Source: Verrucomicrobiales bacterium
GTDB taxonomy: Bacteria; Verrucomicrobiota; Verrucomicrobiia; Verrucomicrobiales; DEV007
NCBI GenBank assembly: GCA_024638765.1
Contig: JAHEJT010000037.1
Span: 1 to 33,381 of the forward strand
DNA: 33,381 nucleotides
Reading direction: 5' to 3'
In this document: piece by piece, positions 32,780 through 33,381 of the stretch
Layout of the letters: each line of letters begins with the position of its first letter
How positions within the stretch are numbered: position 1 is the first letter of the stretch
Made by a program: the position numbers and the translations under genes
Notes under the pieces: generated by a model
Seen by the model: the letters and a program-made list of their open reading frames with translations, nothing else
The model's database searches: none
Told to the model about the DNA's origin: nothing

Positions 32780-33139
32780 TCATTTTTCACGTGCTGTGCG
32801 TCGCGCGGTGAAGACCATCGCACAGATTTCGTCTGCCTCCTTGTGAAGAGAGCGGACTTGTTCGTTGTCTAGAAGTCCGCCCTCGTCGATGAGTTCCAAC
32901 CAGAATGCGGATTCGTCCGCTTCCTCCAAAACGGTGCCAAGTTTAGCGACGAACTCCGCCGTGGAGCGCCCGCGGCAAGCTGCTCGATAGTTTGCCCCGA
33001 CAGAAGTCGCGCTTCGCAGAAGCTGATCCGCCAAAATCCTGCCCTTATTAGTGCTCGGGACTTGCTCGATGAGGTCCATCACATCAAGTGCAAAACGCCT
33101 AGTCCTATCTTTCATTTCATCCTTGTTCATGGCTCGCAC
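32780..33139 (-). CDS. Four-helix-bundle protein (23S rRNA intervening-sequence protein family)
   Basis: The product has 119 residues (a Met three codons in, at 33130, is also possible). It matches the small four-helix-bundle family often called 23S rRNA intervening-sequence proteins: DRTRRFALDVMDLIEQVP, ILADQLLRSATSVGANYRAA, STAEFVAKLGTVLEEADES, FWLELIDEGGLL. Members are common in environmental bacteria, frequently between repeats, and have no settled function; an RNA-binding role has been suggested from their presence inside rRNA genes. It lies on the opposite strand to the tRNAs, between tRNA-Ser and tRNA-Glu, flanked on both sides by the array's AT-rich word repeats. Confidence 0.9.
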   Translation of the reverse strand: MRAMNKDEMKDRTRRFALDVMDLIEQVPSTNKGRILADQLLRSATSVGANYRAACRGRSTAEFVAKLGTVLEEADESAFWLELIDEGGLLDNEQVRSLHKEADEICAMVFTARRTAREK

Positions 33140-33196
33140 GATATTGGCAAGGGGCTGAAATGATAAATCCTAAATGATAAATCCTAAATGAAACAC

Positions 33197-33268
33197 GTCC
33201 CTGTCAGCTATGGAGTAGGCTACCGCGCTTTCAACGCGGCAAACCGGGTGCAAGTCCCGGCGGGGATG
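33197..33268 (+). tRNA. tRNA-Glu (TTC) with altered elbow, CCA not encoded
   Basis: Acceptor GTCCCTG pairs with CGGGGAT, then G73 as in glutamate tRNAs, followed by CTG, so CCA is not encoded. The anticodon arm is CCGCG-CTTTCAA-CGCGG. D-stem AGCT/GGCT with loop ATGGAGTA (AG for GG). T-arm CCGGG-TGCAAGT-CCCGG. Confidence 0.87.
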
Positions 33269-33381
33269 CTGCGTCAAGGGGCATTTAGCATTCGTCATTT
33301 AACATGGGAGGATCAAGAGGCGTGCTGAAAGTGTGAGAATTCCAGTGATGCACATCCGCTCTCTCCTCTGGTCTGAAATGA

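Larger units (their letters stand above)
31150..33381. repeat. Interspersed AAATGATAAATGCTAAAT word-repeat spacers of the array
   Basis: Spacers between the tRNAs are built of drifting 7-base words, AAATGAT, AAATGCT and AAATCCT, or their complements. The forward form usually stands before a tRNA and the reverse complement after it (for example around Asp, Lys, the TCG/Arg pair, CAG, and Glu). The best tandem run is AAATGCTAAATGCTAAATGC (about 32475-32494) before the CAG tRNA. Spacers of the upstream array (30645-30710, 30782-30825, 31036-31070) use different words of the GATTTC/GAAATC type. Confidence 0.7.

Noticed and set aside
30043-33268. Reading the array tRNAs as pseudogenes or sequencing errors
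   Set aside because: Acceptor, anticodon and T-stems pair well, identity bases are kept, and the same D-loop and T-loop changes occur in many unrelated sequences; decay or errors would hit stems as well and vary from gene to gene.
31150-33381. CRISPR array
   Set aside because: The repeats are short, drifting 7-base words in both orientations and the units between them are tRNAs, not unique spacers of constant length; no cas genes are present.

Overview
The window looks like chromosome from a GC-rich member of the PVC group, most probably Verrucomicrobiota. The evidence is a Tat-exported sulfatase, a Tat-exported Gfo/Idh/MocA oxidoreductase, a secreted ThuA-propeller-cupredoxin protein, a one-protein propeller/histidine kinase, and many small palindromic or drifting word repeats between genes. 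This placement rests on gene types, not on a marker gene.

Region 1-8640 holds a truncated gamma-glutamyltransferase lipoprotein (-), a Gfo/Idh/MocA oxidoreductase (+), a sulfatase (-), thrH (+), a CPA-type cation/proton antiporter (-), and a two-gene unit of a type IV pilin-like protein and a proline-rich repeat protein (-). A perfect 44-bp palindrome lies upstream of the sulfatase. Region 8657-20642 (+) has a near-consensus sigma70 promoter, a 1494-residue hybrid sensor kinase, a 690-bp gap with two MITE-like repeats, the 1321-residue ThuA protein, a radical SAM/SPASM enzyme overlapping a multi-pass membrane protein, and a small membrane protein.

Region 20656-28618 (-) is a tight six-gene operon: UbiA-type prenyltransferase, RPH/PpsA-like phosphotransferase, BtaA-like (DUF3419) aminocarboxypropyl transferase, SEC59-like lipid kinase, GNAT protein and AMP-forming ligase. 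Four of its five junctions overlap or nearly touch. I read it as an uncharacterised lipid or isoprenoid conjugate pathway.

The most striking part is 29957-33268: nineteen tRNA genes, all on the + strand, with nineteen different anticodons and essentially one per amino acid. The first (Trp) has a normal elbow, with GG in the D-loop and TTC in the T-loop. The other eighteen all have G at position 55 in place of the invariant U, giving T-loops such as TGCAAGT or AGCGTTA, and nearly all have AG rather than GG in the D-loop. The invariant G18-Psi55 contact appears replaced by A18/G55 while G19-C56 is kept. Acceptor and anticodon stems, and identity elements such as Ala G3:U70, His G-1:C73 and Cys U73, are intact, so these are unlikely to be decayed tRNAs. 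Two long-variable-arm members (Tyr and a TCG tRNA) have no room for a D-arm and instead show a D-region hexamer complementary to the variable loop. The tRNAs sit among spacers made of words such as AAATGATAAATGC, often in inverted orientation on either side of a tRNA. A four-helix-bundle protein gene is nested in the array, and a small promoter-terminator unit lies just upstream. I found no Gly or Gln tRNA in the window, and the array may run past its end.
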